From a virus, in the IMG/VR virus record IMGVR_UViG_3300042352_000087, positions 1 to 30,930 of that record: 30,930 bases of DNA. One strand, 5' to 3'. The notes under the pieces are model-generated. The model made no database searches, had not been told where the DNA came from, and saw only the letters and a program-made list of their open reading frames with translations. Below, piece by piece: positions 29,508-30,930 of the stretch (positions are counted from its first letter, which is position 1; every line of letters starts with the position of its first letter). The position numbers and the translations under genes were made by a program.

Positions 29508-30377
29508 TTAACAATCTATAAAGCTAAAAATGTGTTCAATTATTGGTAAAGTCCAACCATCACCTAAAAGACTTGCAGCGTGATTTCTTGTAAGTATATC
29601 ACAATAATCATCAGGGAATCCTTGTAATCTACATAATTCTATTTTATTTAAAATTCTTACATTTTGATTTGGTTTAAATTCAGGGTTGTCAAATACTAAA
29701 TTAATCATACCAAGTTCAGTATATCTTTTATATAATTTATCTTTATTTACTAATTGTCTTTCTTCACTTTCCAATATAGCTCTTGCTTTTTTTCTATCTG
29801 TATATCCTGAAGTCAAAACATCTTGAAATAATAAACCTTTATCTTTAGGTTGTGGAATATCAGTTATTAAATCACCGAACATACCATCTTGTCTTGTTCT
29901 TATATTACTCCAATAATACCTATCCCTTGATGCAGCTACTACTAATTCAGAATTAAACCTAACAGGATAAACTCCTAATGCTCTTGACATAATTCCAATA
30001 TCTAATTTATTTGCACTTCCTACATTTTCCTGAAAAAATAATACATTAGGATTAAAAGATTTAATATGTTCTAATATTTCAACAAATGTGAAAAATAGAC
30101 TTGATTTTTTACCTTCAATTCCCGCGCGTTTTCCTGCTGCTGATAAATCTTGACAAGGTGAACCTGATAAAACTAAATCAATACTTTTCCAATCTATATC
30201 CCATTCTTGCCATTTAGTAACATCACCAACTTGTATAGTATCAGGAAAATGGTATTGTGTTAATTCTATAGCGTATGGTTTAATCTCGCTTGAATAATAT
30301 TTATTTACTTTAATGCCTACATTTTCTAATGCTTGGCGCCCCGTATTCATTCCGTTAAATAGTGATAGTACATTCAT
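29508..30377 (-). CDS. DNA (cytosine-5) methyltransferase
   Basis: The 289-residue enzyme has motif I VLSLFNGMNTGRQAL (3-17), motif IV SGSPCQDLSAAGKR (71-84) with catalytic Cys75, motif VI FQENVGS (115-121), motif VIII ASRDRYYWSNI (149-159), motif IX LCRLQGFPDDY (248-258) and motif X ASLLGDGWTLPII (268-280). These transfer a methyl group from S-adenosylmethionine to C5 of cytosine. The target-recognition region between VIII and IX is short. No restriction nuclease partner is visible in the window, so it looks like an orphan enzyme that protects phage DNA from host restriction. It starts 2 nt after the ATPase gene. Confidence 0.93.
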   Translation of the reverse strand: MNVLSLFNGMNTGRQALENVGIKVNKYYSSEIKPYAIELTQYHFPDTIQVGDVTKWQEWDIDWKSIDLVLSGSPCQDLSAAGKRAGIEGKKSSLFFTFVEILEHIKSFNPNVLFFQENVGSANKLDIGIMSRALGVYPVRFNSELVVAASRDRYYWSNIRTRQDGMFGDLITDIPQPKDKGLLFQDVLTSGYTDRKKARAILESEERQLVNKDKLYKRYTELGMINLVFDNPEFKPNQNVRILNKIELCRLQGFPDDYCDILTRNHAASLLGDGWTLPIIEHIFSFIDC

Positions 30378-30379
30378 AA

Positions 30380-30930
30380 TTAAAATACTCCTTTTAATGG
30401 GTCGTAAACTGCTCCAACTACTTGTGGCAATCCAAAATTATTAACTGTAAAGCTAAAATCTTCAAATGATGCGTTTCTACTTCTTTTACATTTAACTGTT
30501 ACCCAATCTTTGTTTACTGTGTTTAGTTCTAATTGTATTTGTGTTTCTGTTTTCTTTTCTAAGAATGAGCCTAAATGTCCTGTAGGTTTATCTGAACCGA
30601 AATTAGAGTGTATAACCGTAATTATATTACAATTTAACTCTTTAGTCCATTTCATTAGTTTTTGTACAACTGCGCTGCTTTCTTCTATGTTATTAGCATC
30701 ACTACATAAATCAGCAATACCATCTATAATTACCATTCCAATATTTTTTCCTTCTAACTTTTTATATAAAACGTGTTCTATAAATTGGATTCTTTCTTTA
30801 TAATCTAATTGTCTTAAAGCATAAGTATGATATTTAGATGTATCTATCTTTGCCATCTCTAAAGGTCTTTTAAACACCATTTGACAGTGAAAGTTTGATT
30901 GCTCTGTATCAAAGTGTATTAAATGATTAT
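30380..30930 (-). CDS. RecA/DnaB-fold ATPase (RepA/RadA-like helicase), N-terminus cut by window edge
   Basis: The frame is open to the window end; the 166 codons from ATG 30880 are preceded in frame by LIHFDTEQSNFHCQ, so the gene begins outside the window. The F-D-T-E-Q-S segment, Walker B VIIDGIADLC, and a sensor strand NIITVIHSNF followed by GHLGSFLEKKTETQIQL match the C-terminal half of RecA-like ATPases of the RepA/RadA type used as phage helicases or recombination ATPases. The Walker A must lie in the missing part. Its place at the head of the DNA metabolism genes supports a replication role. Exact class (helicase versus recombinase) is not decidable here. Confidence 0.8.
   Translation of the reverse strand, partial: NHLIHFDTEQSNFHCQMVFKRPLEMAKIDTSKYHTYALRQLDYKERIQFIEHVLYKKLEGKNIGMVIIDGIADLCSDANNIEESSAVVQKLMKWTKELNCNIITVIHSNFGSDKPTGHLGSFLEKKTETQIQLELNTVNKDWVTVKCKRSRNASFEDFSFTVNNFGLPQVVGAVYDPLKGVF

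Noticed and set aside
1-30930. CRISPR arrays, tRNA genes, insertion sequences, integrase or attachment sites
   Set aside because: No regularly spaced repeat array, cloverleaf, transposase motif, recombinase gene or att-like duplication was found by eye.

Overview
The window is part of the genome of a tailed, siphovirus-like double-stranded DNA phage or prophage of the Bacteroidota, most probably from a Flavobacterium- or Cellulophaga-like host. Every gene I can support reads on the minus strand, so transcription runs from high to low coordinates. The DNA is very AT-rich (around 30% G+C by eye). Start codons follow A-rich leaders without GGAGG-type ribosome sites. The two clear promoters carry the Bacteroidota -7 box TAnnTTTG. 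Genes are joined by TAATG or ATGA overlaps. I see no integrase, repressor, tRNA, CRISPR array or insertion sequence, so lifestyle cannot be decided. Both ends cut through genes.

Layout in transcription order. (1) 30930-26562, DNA metabolism and regulation: a truncated RecA/DnaB-fold ATPase, a C5 cytosine methyltransferase, small proteins, a sigma-70-like factor, a PD-(D/E)XK-like nuclease and a MazG-like protein, closed by a hairpin terminator. (2) 26550-22241, with its own promoter: small proteins, a RecE/Cas4-like nuclease, a DnaA domain-IV-like protein, then small and large terminase. (3) 22229-21572, a self-contained mini-operon with promoter, three tiny genes (one a zinc-finger peptide) and a terminator. 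(4) 21473-10883, morphogenesis: tail assembly chaperone made with a probable programmed -1 frameshift, tail completion proteins, tail tip proteins, tape measure, XkdF-like protease, scaffold, major capsid protein and tail tube. (5) 10738-4029, portal fused to a MuF-like tail, head connector, and adhesion or baseplate proteins. (6) 4027-1, an S74-type tail fibre and a lysis cassette (membrane/holin candidates, M15 endolysin, one-protein spanin).

The most notable points are: a T9 run and T_TTT_TTT slippery heptamer that join two reading frames into a G/GT-type tail chaperone; the moron-like mini-operon between terminase and tail genes; paired direct repeats 31-32 bp apart just after two terminators, which could be late promoter or operator sites; a shared element upstream of both TAnnTTTG promoters; a 27-codon gene with TAATG junctions on both sides; and a head/tail gene order unlike the usual siphovirus order. 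Family names come from recognising sequence patterns, not from a search.
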